The translations under genes and the position numbers were made by a program. From Paracamarosporium sp. OC-R06-R3 (taxonomy: Eukaryota > Ascomycota > Dothideomycetes > Pleosporales > Didymosphaeriaceae), in contig JACVRA010000089.1 in the NCBI GenBank assembly GCA_019828545.1, positions 124,001 to 188,000 of the forward strand: 64,000 nucleotides of DNA, read 5' to 3'. Below the pieces are notes generated by a model. That model did not search any database, was not told the origin of the DNA, and saw only the letters and a list, made by a program, of their open reading frames with translations. This document shows positions 47,901-59,861 of the stretch, in pieces (position 1 is the stretch's first letter; each line of letters begins with the position of its first letter).

Positions 47901-48380
47901 GCGCTCGCCTACGCCACCATGCTCTCGCAAGAAGCCATGCAGAACGACGCCGCTAAGCGCAGAGAAAGCGACTCCTTTGCGCTTGTCTCCGACACCGAGA
48001 CCAGCGTCGCGCACTCTAGTTCTCCAACCATGGCCGTCGACCCCGAGCTCGACGCCGACATCGCTGAAGCTATCCGTCTTTCGCTTCAAGACGGTTCCGG
48101 TTCTGCATCTACCCATGCCGCGGCGTCTCCGGCGCCGAACAGCGAGTGGGATATCCCGGTTAAATATGCGAAGGGCAAGAAAGCGGGTAGTCCACCACTA
48201 GCTGCCGGCGCGTCTGGGTCTAAGGATACGGAAATGGACGATCTCGAGTTCGCGTTGCAGCTTAGTCTTGCGGAGGAGGCGAGTAGGAACGAGGTCCATG
48301 GGGACGATGCGTTTCCGCCGCTTAGTCCGCGGGCTGGTGACAAGGGGAAGGGGAAGGGGAAGGCGAGGGTTGCGTGGTGA
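44927..48380 (+). CDS. F-box / WD-repeat / UIM protein (Ufo1-like architecture)
   Basis: Two exons: 44927-45311 and 45367-48380, giving 1132 aa. The intron (GTGAGT...CATCTAG) splits the F-box after LPN, giving LPNEVLTHAISHLSPHDLAA followed by VSLVSKRFN. The N-terminal ~125 residues are disordered and Ser/Pro/Glu-rich. After the F-box comes a large beta-propeller-like region. Recognisable WD-type repeats are FVAVGTKTGEVLLWNV and HIVVGGYDGLVQVWDP. The C-terminus has two ubiquitin-interacting motifs, DADIAEAIRLSLQDG and DDLEFALQLSLAEEA, followed by a Lys/Gly-rich end. F-box plus propeller plus C-terminal UIMs is the architecture of yeast Ufo1, an SCF adaptor (HO endonuclease turnover, DNA-damage response) whose UIMs promote its own degradation. 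Orthology is inferred from layout. The predicted role is substrate recognition in an SCF ubiquitin ligase. Confidence 0.85.
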
Positions 48381-48839
48381 GCGTTTCGGGAGATCCGGGT
48401 GTGGTGGGTGTTGTTCTTCATCTTGGGTGTTTTGTGCTGTTGGTGGAGACACCCCAGAGCTTCGTCACGGACCTTCACGCCTGCCTACTCGCTAGGGCAT
48501 AACGTCTGCCCCAGCCGTGTTCATCTGTCTGCACCCTCCTCCTTTTTTCTTTCCTGTTTCTTCCTTTTCGACTTGATCTGATTTTGTGGTCTGGCGATGC
48601 GTGCGGTGTCCAATACCTCTTTTATCTTTTTCGGTTCTACGTTTCTTCTTCTCTTTCTGCGTCTTTGGACGCACTATTGAAGCTAAAGGGTTTAGGGTGG
48701 TAGCTTAGGTTTTTTTTATCGTAACATGTCGATGTCTTTTATTGATGGATGTGAAGTTTTTCTATGTGATGATGCGCTTCATCGATCTATCTTGGTGATC
48801 TAAGTGAAATGCTGTGTGCGGTCGGGGAATAAGACCCTA
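48381..48839. other. 3' flank of the F-box/UIM gene
   Basis: The plus strand is T-rich and contains no gene. It leads into the tandem-repeat array. Confidence 0.45.
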
Positions 48840-50890
48840 TGTTTCCTAGATTTGGCTTGTGCGGTTTGGAGACGGATGTGACTGCTCTCCCATGTTGCTT
48901 CTTTCGCTTCTATTTGAGGTGTGAGAGGAGCCACAGGAGAGGAGCATGTTGTTGGTTGAAGAATTGTTTTTTGTGGTGCTCATGGATCGGTGTTCAGGAC
49001 ATGATGCCTCCCAGATTTTGTTTGTGGTGCTCCGCGCATGCGAATACGGGCCAAAGAAAGTCTGTGTAAGTGAGCGGCTGGGCGGACGAGCAGCATGATA
49101 TCGTGTTTGGCATGCTTTTGTGGTAGATGTGAAGTTGTGTGTTTTAGATGGTGCATGGAAAATACGTTGGGTGGTTTTATTTTCTGGTAAGGGAGAGAGG
49201 AGCGCATAATGGTGGACGAGTGAGTTTTTATTTCATGTTGGACATGAAGTTGTGTTTTGGTGTGCTCTATGGAATGTAAACCTGGCGTGTTTGTTTTTGG
49301 TATGAAGGGAGCCAGGGGAGAAGGGACATAGAGTAGTAGTAATGGATCTTATGGTATATGGGTTGTAGAGGGAGCAGCCCAGGTATGTTTTTTATCATGG
49401 TAGTTTTTTTTGCGATGCCAGACGTAGGAGCCGCGACGTATAAATATGGTAGCTGGGCTTTGTGATGTTTTGGGTGTAAAAACGGCGGTCTGGACGTAGG
49501 TTATTCAGAGTTGGGTTTGTTTTCGGTGCGAGAGGCAGGATGTATAGACACATGTGTAATGAGGGATTCCTTTTAAGATGTGGTTGGTGTAGAGGGAGTG
49601 GTCTGGAAATAAGTTGCCAAAGGCAGGATTTGTTTTTAGAACGAAAGGAGCGGAAGAGAAAGGATCACTTTGGATAGCCTCTGGTTTTTACGATGTGATA
49701 GTCGTAGAGACGGCGTTCCGGACATGTATTGTTAGACGGTGGTTTTGGTAAGGTGTGGGAGAGAGGAGAGAAGGTGGAGGACATGGTGATCGAAGATGGC
49801 TTTTATGATGCTACGGTTGTGGAGGCAGCGGTCCGGAAATAAAGTCACGTTAGGTCTTGTTTTGGTGTGGGAGTGGAGGAGGAGCAGACACGTTGATAAA
49901 GAGGGATTGCTTTTTATGATGTGATGGTCGGTAGGGCAGTGCTCCGGACATGGCTTTCTTGGTGAAACATTCTGTTGAAGGCGTGAGGAGCCGGAGCAGA
50001 GCAGACATAAAATGAGCCTTAGGATGGTCACAAATCCACGCTTTGTGGACATGGTTCGTTCTGGGTACGCTTTGTTGAGGTGCAAGAAGAGGGAAAGAAA
50101 ATATATAAGTTGGTAGTGGGATATTCTTTATAATGATCCTGAACTCCATATGCTCTGGGTATAGAACTTTTGTTATATATTTTGATTTCGTATGAGAGGA
50201 GCAGAAGAGGAGTAGATATGTAATTCTAGTAGGCTTTCTTCTACCGTCTTGGTTCCACGCTTTCCGCACATGTCATTTTATGTGTAATCTCATTTTTGGA
50301 GGCGAGAGGAAGGAGAAGGGTCATATAGTATACGACCTGCTTTTTGTATCGTGACAAAGTCTACGTACTCCATACATAGCTTTATTATGGTTAGGTTTGG
50401 TTTCAGGACAAGAGACGCAGAATGAGTGGCGGCGTGGTAATATTTCTTTGCATAACGGCCCTAATCCCTACGCCTTCCGGACATTGCGACCTGGTGTACA
50501 TTGTATAGTGGGAGGGCCAGGAGAGGAAATGTAATGCCAGAAGCCTTTTTTATGATTGTCATGAAGTCTGTCGTTCTATTTCCAATTTAAGGGGTAGAAT
50601 AAAGAAAAGATTACGTTTTTAAGAGATTTTTATGGTTAATCTAAGTATACCTTCTCTGGACGTGACTACCCTGCGTATGTTTTGTTTTTTGGAGCGCGGG
50701 GGGAACAGAGTCAAAGTAGACGTAGACTGAACATATTTCATTCTGTGATTGCTACGAGCTCTACGCTTTCCGAAAATGTTCCGTTTGGCGTGTGTTTTGT
50801 TTTCCGTGAAAAGAAGGAGAGGAGGAGGAGAAAAACAATGATAGCGGGTTGCTTTATAATAGGCACTAAGCCAGCATTCCAGCCATGATT
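48840..50890 (+). repeat. Degenerate tandem array, period about 110 bp
   Basis: A C-poor, G/T-rich array of diverged units. Each unit has a polypurine core (GTGAGAGGAGCAGAAGAG or close variants) after TTTGTTTTTGGT, then a segment like TTTTTATGATGTGATGGTCG and an end like CGGTCCGGACAT. Recurrences of the unit end fall near 49611, 49725, 49841, 49951, 50052, 50162, 50271, 50378, 50484, 50661, 50779 and 50888, about 100-118 bp apart with one missing beat. No frame stays open, so it is not coding. Earlier, more diverged units seem to reach back to about 48840. Confidence 0.65.
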
Positions 50891-51234
50891 CATCTAGGGT
50901 CTGTCTTGTTTTCTGGACGTGAAGCGAGATTGTCCCTTTAACCGTAAAGTTTTTTAAAAAAGGCTTCTAAAACAAATGGTAAGTGATATCCAGAAAGTAA
51001 AGAAGAGCCACTAAACTATCGTATATGGAACTTCACGCGTTTTGGTAGAGTAGTCAGGCCACTGTTCTAGCCAGCATGGTGTCCGAACACGTTGTACATT
51101 AGCTTTCAAACAAATAAAACTTACTTCAATGGCCAATCGTTACTTAATAATCTAAAAACTAACAGAACCTGAATGGAACAAGATTGGAACGCTCTGAAAA
51201 ACATCTCCGTCTGCAAGATTAGCACACATGATCC

Positions 51235-53852
51235 CTATCCGAAGTACATATTCGCGTTTGCGTAGAGACCATAGCTTCTCTCCCAAGAGAACTCTTCTTC
51301 CTCGAAGTATAGCTCTGACTTTTCTTTCTCTTGACCCGTTAATCTTGGCGCTTTACACACCAGGACTTTCGTATTGCTGTCGCACTTAATTGACTCATTC
51401 CGCTTCTTACCACCTATACAGATCAGGTGCACTCCGTCCTCACTCCCAACCATGAATACAAGAAATCCGCAGGCTAGCAGTGTTGAGAGCTTCAACGGGC
51501 AGTCGATCGAGAAGCCGTCGACACTTTCGAGGTCATTTTTGGACAGACGAGAATTGTTCTCCTTGCCTATCCGTCTTGCTCGGCGCTGGAACAGACTGTT
51601 GTACTCCCCCGTTGTGTAGAATTGTTTATGATCATTGCGCAGGAGGTACATCATGATGACCTGCTCGTCCACTCCCGTGACACGGCACAGCTCCCGTACG
51701 CTCTTGCATGGTAACTGCCGATGGATAAAGTCATGCCAACTCCAATCCTTGGTATACCAGCTCTTTGAGAGTCCGATGCCGAAAACAGCGATGGTCCAGA
51801 GAAATATGAGAATGTTTGAGCGATCAACCCCGGCAAGCGTCTTTCCAAACTGGAAGAGGATTACGAGACCGATAATGACGATGGCGAAGAACATCCCGAC
51901 GGCTGAGAAGACAAACGTATTGCAGTATACCACCACGGTTTTGTCGGTGATCTTCCAAGATTTCATTGGCTTTTGATATTTATTGTACATAGCCTCTGCG
52001 TCTTGGATACCAAGGAAATCTTTCGCGCTGACTGAAGGTGCTAGGTTGGCCATCTCCACATCGCTTGCTCTTGAGCTGGGACGTAGGAATCGCTTGTAGT
52101 CGAACTTTGATCCAACCTTCCCGCCACTTGATGTCTCGCCATCGTCTACTCCCGGATCAGAATGAAACCCGATGTTTCTGAAGGACGATAATGCTATTAC
52201 GTCGTCCTCAGGTGGTTCATTGTCAGCTTGTCCGACCAAGCATCGAAAGGTAAACATGGCCTCGAAACGTCCTCGCTGGTAAAGTCTGATGCCTTTCTCG
52301 GTGCCCCGGAATGACTGTACCGACGTGAGCAGGCGGAATGTTTCTCTTGCTATTGGAGAGCTGCCCAATAGAAGAGGCGCAAGGATTGAAATATAGTCTC
52401 CCGGGTGCTCAATGTTTTGATGCAAAAATGCCGCCTTAGGAGAGGACATGACCTCGTCCGCATCATCGGCAAAACCAGTTGGTCCCTCTGAATTGCAAGT
52501 GAAATGCCAATCAAGCGTGGCACCAGCGATATCACTAGAGTCTCGGGATCCTGAGTTTAGACTTGGTCGGGGTTGCTGTGCGTTTCGCTTGCGAATTGCA
52601 AGCAAATTGTATAGTAAGAGTTGGCAGCCTGGGTAACATAGGCGAAGGAGGGTAGACTGGTCCGATATAGCTATGCTCTTATGGCGGTCATCAGATATGA
52701 GCCATGATGGTACTTCGTCGTTATCTCCCACGCTCTTTGTGGCGCGAATGATGGTGTTGAGCTCGAACGAAAAAGGTGTCCAATGAGAAACCCTCTTTCT
52801 TTGCGAGAAACCGTCAAGAAAGCGTTTCATTATGTCGGTCAGGTGAATTCGGGTGCGCAACTGCTCGATATGATAGATGATCGATGGGGTGGTCACATCC
52901 ACGAGATCGGTGAAGGTCTCAATTGAAGAAGACATCGCTGACCTTCTTCCATACCTTAAGGCTTCAAGTTTACCTCCTGACTGCTTCTCAACTTCTTGAT
53001 CGTACTCCAGGTTAGAAACGATATCCCGAGCATTGCAGACAGACCGCTCCGCATGTGTCGTCGCATCGTGGCTGAGTATTCTGAGTTTAGCCGTCATACG
53101 TGCCATTACACCAAGACACTTATGCACCCAGATGCTACCCTCGGCAGAGTTGACCAAGAAGCGACCGAGTAGCGCGGTGAAGTATTCCAGAAGGGTTAGG
53201 TAGAGTTTCGATTCATCCTGGGCAATCTGTAGCTGTCTCGGAGGGCGGGGAATGACCGTATCGCTTCCAACGTATTCTCGAATCAGGATGTGACTAGAGC
53301 TCCTAGCTTTCATGAGAGCGCATTCTACAACCATGTCTACACTCCGGCTCAACCGGCGATGTGGTGCGAGCTCTCTAACGACTGTGATGGCTATATCAAA
53401 AAGACAGAGATCCAAGTTGGTGGAAATTTTGTCGACAATCATGGCAATGTCCTCAAGTGCAGCTTGTGAGGCTATGGAGCCAAGTTGGTCCCCAAGAGGT
53501 AGCAGCGACTCTTGTAGGTCATGTTCCTGAATATGCTCCACGATCCGCTCAATCTCGGCCTCCACGAATGCCTCTTCCTGCTCGTCACTGACCTCTGCAT
53601 GAACAGTGAAATTGTCGTATCGGGGTAAATCCTTGAAAGTAAAATCTCGATATTTATACGTTTTGTGTGCCTGAGCTTGTGCAAGGATGGCGGCTTTAGT
53701 GGCAGGGTTGTTGAAACGGATACCTCTGTAAGGCCCCGAGTCGAATAGAGCTGTATCCAGGCTGCTTCATATCAGCAATGTTGAATTTTCCTGCTAAGGG
53801 CGCTTTACTCGGAAAATACCGACTCTCCTACTCCAACATCCATGTCGTCCAT
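51235..53852 (-). CDS. Large membrane-associated protein of unknown function (857 aa)
   Basis: Two exons: 53809-53852 (ATG at 53852, MDDMDVGVGESVFS) and 51235-53764. The 44-bp intron has GTAAAG, a GCTGAT branch and ATGAAG; the join gives VFS-D-SLDTALFDSGPYRG in frame. The N-terminal ~500 residues are soluble and helical, rich in Leu/Ile repeats, with no domain I know. Near residues 630-690 there are two membrane spans: TFVFSAVGMFFAIVIIGLVI and SNILIFLWTIAVFGIGL. A third hydrophobic segment, LKLSTLLACGFLVFMVG, lies near residue 790. The C-terminus is acidic (EEEEFSWERSYG). This layout, a long soluble part followed by a C-terminal hairpin of spans, recurs in unnamed mould proteins. No enzyme motif was found. 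Without the first exon, the long frame has no ATG start, which supports the two-exon model. Confidence 0.65.
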
Positions 53853-54759
53853 TCTCACGAATGTCGGGGGTATTGAGTTTGAAAGTGGTTGTACAAAGTT
53901 TCCAAAATTGTGCAATGAAGGTAAAGCTGGGCGGTGACCTTAGATGGTTCATCGATTCGAGATAGCAGCAGATGTGATTACTGTTTTATATGCTAGTGAG
54001 AAAGAAAACACTCTGCTCGTCCGAAATCAATACGTGTCCGGTGAGCGGCTGCAGAGCTCGACAGATCTCACATTCATTCTAGTGAAGATTTTTCTTGCAG
54101 CTTTCTGGCTCAACCCCTGCTCCGCACTGCAAGGCTGTGCTGCAGGCGAATCTGGCGGGCTCACTCACGTGAGAATGGCGGAAACGCTTGAGTACAGGCC
54201 AGCCAGCGGTAGGCTCAGGCACCTTACAGGGCGAACCCCTTGGTAGGTTGCTGGCGTTACCTGCAACCTTCTGGGCTGTGCGATGGAAGCATACTTAATG
54301 GACTTGGATGCTCGCTTGCGGCTAGAATGCCTCTTCGCCAGTAGTAATGCTAGTGCTTATTGCCCTTGTAGCATATGAAAACTATGCATGAAGCACTCAA
54401 AATGTCTCGAAGATGCTCACTGGCCTACCAATTCACTGTGCGGAAAAGAAAAAGCCGCAAGGCAGTGCACGAGGCAGCCCGTGAAGTAAGGGTCTTGCCG
54501 CAACTAATGTTAGTTGCAGCAGGATGGTTCCCTATATGCACGGCAAGGCCAACGTGTCAATCCGGTGAAGCAGGTGGGGCATCCTGCACAATACCATTGG
54601 TCCAAGCTACCTCGCGCCCTTAGGACCATGCTAGCGGAGTTTATGGCAGAGCGCAAGGCTGCCTCCCAAAGTAGTGAATAAGTGTGAAGGATATATACTT
54701 GAAATGAGTTGGAAGTGGACATAGATAGGAACCATAGCATTCGAAGATTCATTGCCGTT
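53853..54759. other. Divergent intergenic region
   Basis: About 0.9 kb between the starts of two genes on opposite strands. The GC-rich patch at 54100-54650 has short frames on both strands with no domain; a decayed insertion is possible but unsupported. Confidence 0.4.
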
Positions 54760-56868
54760 ATGACGTCTATGATACCCGACAACACTGCACTGCAGAACCA
54801 ATTTGCAGCAGTGAAAGTGCATGACGTTAGCGAAAAGATATTACCATCTGGAAAGAAACAAACTTTCGATACGCCTTCCTCCACCGACCGACGCAAAGCG
54901 TTGAGAGATGCATCTAAGCACCAGCCATTGACCGTCCGCCGTACGCTCTCAGCGTTAGGAGTACAGAGCGATATCAACGTGGAAATTCGATCCGAACACA
55001 TTGTTTGCTGTCTTGCTCAAGTGTTCAAAGACTATCGGGCTGTGAAGCTCGTTGGCAACCCAGTGGTACTTTCCAATCTTCGGCCCCTGATCCATCGATT
55101 TAAAGATATCTGGGCATATACCTATGACGATCATCGGACGGGCGAAGAGCGTCAAGACCTGGAGAAACTTCTTGCGTTCATTTGCACAGAGTTGGAAGAA
55201 GATCTCCGCTTATTTCGCGAAGTTGAAGAGTCACAGGAGGTGTCGTACAAGAAGCTCTGGGCTTGCTTCATTCCAGGGGACATCGTAGTAGTAGCTGGAA
55301 ATGATCACACAGAATGTTTGAAAATCCTGGGTTGCACTGCTAGGAAGGACACATATGATTTACAATGTAAGTTTCACTATGCTTTTGAATCGTTTTTATG
55401 TTCTCCTACTGAACATGTTTCAGGTCATCAATACGACTATGCAGCAGGTTGTCGAGGGTTCGCCATCGTGGAGAGAACTATACCCAAGTTTGGAGGTTCA
55501 AGGCCGATTACCAAACTTCCCATCGTACCTTTGCAAGCTAGGCAGGATGCAGATAGAATAAGGAGGACGTGCATTGAACAAGGAAAGCTTTGGTACCGAG
55601 TTGTTGGTGGCCTCCACTGTGCGTATGGAGGCATCGCACGCGTCATAAGAGACAAAGCCTATAATGCCTACAGCCCTACCAATTTGGCAGAGGAGGCAAG
55701 CTTTGTGAGTACAGTCGCATGTTGGAACACAACTAATATCTCCTGCTAATGCTTTAAAGATTGAGGGTAAGGTGATGATCGATCTTGAGGCTTTCCAAGA
55801 AGCCAACCCAACACTTCGGCCTACGATCGACGTGGACACCAAAGTCCGTATAGCTCTTCAAAGTCCACCCGAAAATCTTCTTGAAAAGCCTCACACCGAT
55901 GTCTTATCTGATCTTACGGATGACCAGGCCCTCATATGTCCTGCGACGGCCCCAGGTTTTGCGTTCCAGCAGAAGGTTTGGGCAAAGTTCTCCGTCCGAG
56001 CACTGAGACCAGTTCGATGGGAGACGGGTCTGTGGAAGAATCTATACATGGAAGGAAAGAGGAAGCAACATATCTGGGATCTGACTGCCAATCATGATTG
56101 GGCGGTAGATGTGCCTGGAGACCGCAAAGATTTGGGGCTCAAATTTTTGCTTTATGGCAGGACCGGGTCAGGCAAGTCTCTTACCGTCGGTAAGTCATCA
56201 CTATTTTTATCTTTTCAACAGGCGTAACACGTTAGTAGAGAGCCTAGCCGATGAGATGAGGAAGCCGTTGTTCACCGTATCAGAACACAATCTCAGACTT
56301 TGGAGTAAAACCGCTGGTATCTCAAATGACAACGCGCTCCAGCACGCATTCAAATGGGCCCATAGATGGAAAGCACTCATGTTCATCGACGAAGCGGATA
56401 ACTTTGTTATTCGGAACCCGGCGTGGTCCTCCGATCTATTCATGGGTGAGTTCGTATGATCTCCTGTAGCCCAAAAGTTTGAAATTGATGAAGTTAGCTT
56501 TCCTACGACAGGTGGAGTTTTTCCGCGGTATTTTGTTCCTGGCCACGAATAAGGATGAGACCCAGTTTGATGCGGCTGTGTTGGGCCGGATTGACGTCCG
56601 TTTCTACTACGAATGCACTGATGTACAACGCAAGGTTCTTATGTGGGAGAAACAGCTTCTCCAGAAGTCAATCGAGCCCGAGGAGGCATGTCGCATTGCA
56701 AAAGAAATGGGCAAAAAATATACCGAGGTGGACTACCGCGTCATTCAGAAGCTGATGAAGCTTGCTCTGCTCTTGGCCACCTCAAAAGGTACAAGTCTTG
56801 GTCTAAAAACCTTGGAAGACGCCATCACTCTGCACAGGGGGCAGCTCTTGGAGGGTGAGGCCCATTGA
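54760..56868 (+). CDS. AAA ATPase with N-terminal DUF7025-type region
   Basis: Five exons: 54760-55366, 55424-55704, 55760-56189, 56239-56445 and 56498-56868, giving 631 aa. Donors are GTAAGT, GTGAGT, GTAAGT and GTGAGT; all phases agree. The N-terminal half (DIWAYTYDDHRTGEERQDLEKL, KKLWACFIPGDIVVVAGNDH, YDYAAGCRGFAIVERTIPKFGG) is the fungal pre-AAA region often called DUF7025. The C-terminal AAA module has Walker A GRTGSGKS at 429-436, Walker B LMFIDEAD (486-493), sensor 1 FLATNKDE and LGRIDVRFYYE carrying the Arg-finger region. Most relatives have GPPGTGKT, so Arg-Thr-Gly-Ser in the P-loop is unusual but keeps GxxGxGKS. The family is expanded in moulds and mostly uncharacterised, though it resembles mitochondrial ATAD3/Bcs1-type ATPases. 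It is probably an unfoldase or remodeller. The start was moved to 54760 because upstream codons lack an ATG. Confidence 0.85.
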
Positions 56869-57532
56869 TCAGTGTCTGCATGGCATCAGCAAATTCGAAA
56901 GTTACACTACGCAGGTGAAAGCGATACGTCAACACCATGTAAATCTGTAGACCTATATCAATTCACTACTTGTTTCTTCTCTGCTGCTGTGGCAACTCTC
57001 ACAGTCAAGTCTCATCGTCTGCTCAAGTATGTGTTCTGTGTCTAGGGTCGGGCGGCTTGTGAAGGATGAGAGCGTGTTGCGATACTCGTGGCCTAATGGC
57101 ATTGGCCCTTCATAGGTGACACGAGGCTGCAGCGCTAGTGGAGATACCAATAGGGTGCCATGTGGGTCCATAGCGACCGCATTACTAAGCAATCCCTTAC
57201 CGTAGTGGTCTTCTCTCTAAAAAGTACTACTTTGTAGACAAGATACGAAGACTGTGTTTCTTATTCCCTATGAACTTTTCTTCTCAGAAAAGTCAGAGTA
57301 GTGAGAGGAGAAGGAAGTTGATTATCACTACCGCTACTTTTACTACTTTAGAATGGTGACAGATTCGCGGCCACCCATATGGATTCTCGGCCACCTAAAT
57401 AACTCTTTAGACACCTTACTTTAGATGGAAACACTAAAATCACACTGTTTTTCACGTATTATCTACGTGCTTCTACCCGTGACATAAATTGTAATGAGGC
57501 AACATGCTCAGTTATACAGAATTACGTTATCC
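56869..57532. other. Intergenic, possible transposon trace
   Basis: The stretch separates two converging genes. It contains two near-identical copies of GATTCGCGGCCACC at 57362-57376 and 57382-57396, 20 bp apart, beside a T/A-rich tract. No transposase frame remains. Confidence 0.4.
57362..57396 (+). repeat. Direct repeat, 15 bp in two copies
   Basis: GATTCGCGGCCACCC and GATTCTCGGCCACCT are spaced 20 bp start to start. This type of short subterminal repeat is seen in some fungal DNA transposons, but no terminal inverted repeat pair was found. Confidence 0.5.
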
Positions 57533-59191
57533 TTAATCAGCCCTCTGGAAGTTGTCTTCAGTGATGTGCAATAGCCCCAGCAAGAGCTCACGTCCCTTCT
57601 CTAGATTTACTTGATCCACTCTCTCCGAGATACCCTCCTGGCTCTTGATAATATGCTTCCTGATTTCATCATACGACATATATGTCCCGTCCTCAAATTT
57701 TACTGGTTGCAATTCACCATTCTGTTTTCGAATCTGCCCATCGACGATGACAGTCTCTATGTCTCGGACATCACTGTGTCTGATGACTGCGACCAGGGGA
57801 TCGAACTGAGAGGAACAAACCATGCTTGGCGATTTAGTGTTGAGAATCACTAGATCTGCGAAATAGCCTTTTGCGATCCTGCCAAGATTGTTACCCATGC
57901 CAACGGCACGAGCACCCTCGATAGTAGCGAGATTGAAAACTCGTTCCGAGGATCCTCTAAGAGTGTTCGGGAACTTGTTTTGTTCAAGACACTCTAGGTT
58001 CTTCTGCTGCCGACTAAGCAGAAGAAGCGACCGTGCTTGCCCAAGGACGCTCGATGGGCCGCAGGCATGAGCATCAATACCAATTGAACCATTGACGCCA
58101 GGCTCCAGGGCCATTGGAGAACCGAGGCCCATATGTGCTTCTGTCTCCGGGGTGCTGGATATGTATATACCATGGGCTTTCAGTATCTTTAAATCACCGT
58201 CGTTCAGTCTGTTGCAATGTGACAACACAATGTCAGGACCAAGAATGCCTGCTCTTTCCATTTTTGCGATTGGAGACGACATACCTGAGCCCGAGAATTA
58301 GTTTAGCTAATATTGTTTGTCGTTACAGTGCATGCTCACCAATTGCAGCACTATCAATTACATGACTGGTGATCAATTTAACTCCAGCTTTGCGGACCCG
58401 CGAAAAAATGGTTTGCAAGACGTTTTCTTCAAGGAAGTAGAAGTCGAAGCCGAAACCTATCTGTACCCGACCGTTTACAAGCGATGAATCCTTGAGCCAT
58501 TGTTCAAGTTGTACAAAAACCCACTCGGGCATGATATCTTTTTCGGGGATACATTCCTCTTGATTCCAAGTTTGGAAACGGAACCAGGGAAATGCGTATG
58601 CAAAGTTCGCTCGTAGACCAGATACCTTTGTCGCTGTCAAAGCTTGGGAGGCTTATATAATTAGCACACACTACTTTATTGTATTAAACGTACAAACTTC
58701 CTCTCAAGTTAACGTACCGTGATCACTAGTCCTACCCGCATGCATGTGATCCAAAACGAACGTTGTCCCTGAATCAATGGCTTCTAAGCAGCCTCCCAAC
58801 TGACCCCAAAATACATCATCAGCAGAGTATGCGTGGCTCTGGAAATTACCTGAAGATCCACTGTCAGAGGTGGGATTGACCCTATGCTAGAACCTGAAGA
58901 TTCGCTATGGATCTTACCGGCTGGCATATAGTCGATGAACGTATGATCAGCAAAACGTGCTTTAAGCTGAGTTTGCCATAGGTGATGATGCGTATTGATG
59001 AATCCCGGCGAAATGATCTTGTCGCGACAGTCTAGCACAATGCCCTTGTCCGGTACGCGTAGATTTTGTCCGAGGTTCACGATCACATTCCCAACGATGA
59101 GCACATCTGTGTTAGCTAATGAAATCACGTGATCGTCATCATCGTGGTAGAGGATTGTGCCTCCTCGAAGAAGTATGGAATCAGAAGGCAT
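57533..59191 (-). CDS. Amidohydrolase-family metal-dependent hydrolase (TRZ/ATZ-like)
   Basis: Four exons: 58918-59191, 58718-58849, 58340-58642 and 57533-58284, giving 486 aa. Donors are GTAAGA, GTACGT and GTGAGC. The joins restore YMPAG-NFQSHAYSADDV, RTSDH-ALTATK and AAIG-MSSPIAKM. The metal-binding HxH is H68/H70 in FINTHHHLWQTQLKARF. Later ligands are seen in ITSHVIDSA, VLSHCNRLNDGD and the Asp of GIDAHACGPS. The C-terminal ARAVGMGNNLGRIAKGYFADLVIL is the typical barrel-to-beta-domain return. It belongs with fungal members of the TRZ/ATZ, guanine/cytosine-deaminase-like and 5'-methylthioadenosine-deaminase group; the THHHLWQT form occurs in uncharacterised mould enzymes. The substrate is probably a nitrogen heterocycle, but this is inference. 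No neighbouring pathway genes are evident. Confidence 0.88.
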
Positions 59192-59435
59192 ATCTTCAAG
59201 AAAATTCAACAGTTGGTATTGGATATCCTGCAATACAAAGGCAATTTCAATGCGTACACATTACCTAGTCGGCATCTCGGACGAAGCATGAGAGCGAGCG
59301 ATTACGTAAGGGAGACCGTGTCGTCTCCGAATCAGACCGAGGGCGACTTCGCGGCAGCCCCGCATAATAATATGCCCTCCCGCACGAGAAATCCATTGAA
59401 CTATTGCCGAAAGGCGACGACGATCGTATGCTTCT

Positions 59436-59861
59436 ATGCCGCTTAATCTTATTGTAAATTTGACTGATAAGACCGATGGCTCACGGTATTTGTTCGAGTT
59501 GTTTCCACTCACCAATAATAACATTCGATATATCTACAGGGTATCAAACTCTTCGTTGACCCATTTTCCGAAAGCCGACATGCGTTCGCCAAGAATTCTC
59601 ATACCTCAGCACAAAGAAATAGAGCTAGATCCGTCCGCTATAACCCCGCAAGTATCGAATAACCTCTCGTCTCGTTCGCTCGATGAGCAAAATTCACCCC
59701 TCCGATGGCGGTATTCGTGTCTAGACTCAAATCTTGTATACTTAGGACTTCCTTCCTTGTATTCCAAAAAGAAACAACTCTGTAGCCATTGTCCTGTGAA
59801 GCTCAATAAGTTTGACCTTGGTATCCATCCGTTGAAGGGCTATTCAATCCTCCTAGGATAA
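59436..59861 (+). CDS. Possible small protein (141 aa), unsupported by homology
   Basis: An ATG-initiated frame with mixed composition and no low-complexity bias. It contains a CSHCPVKLNKFDLGI segment near its end, but no domain, signal or neighbouring splice evidence. It lies just upstream of, and divergent from, the amidohydrolase. It could be chance. Confidence 0.2.
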   Translation: MPLNLIVNLTDKTDGSRYLFELFPLTNNNIRYIYRVSNSSLTHFPKADMRSPRILIPQHKEIELDPSAITPQVSNNLSSRSLDEQNSPLRWRYSCLDSNLVYLGLPSLYSKKKQLCSHCPVKLNKFDLGIHPLKGYSILLG

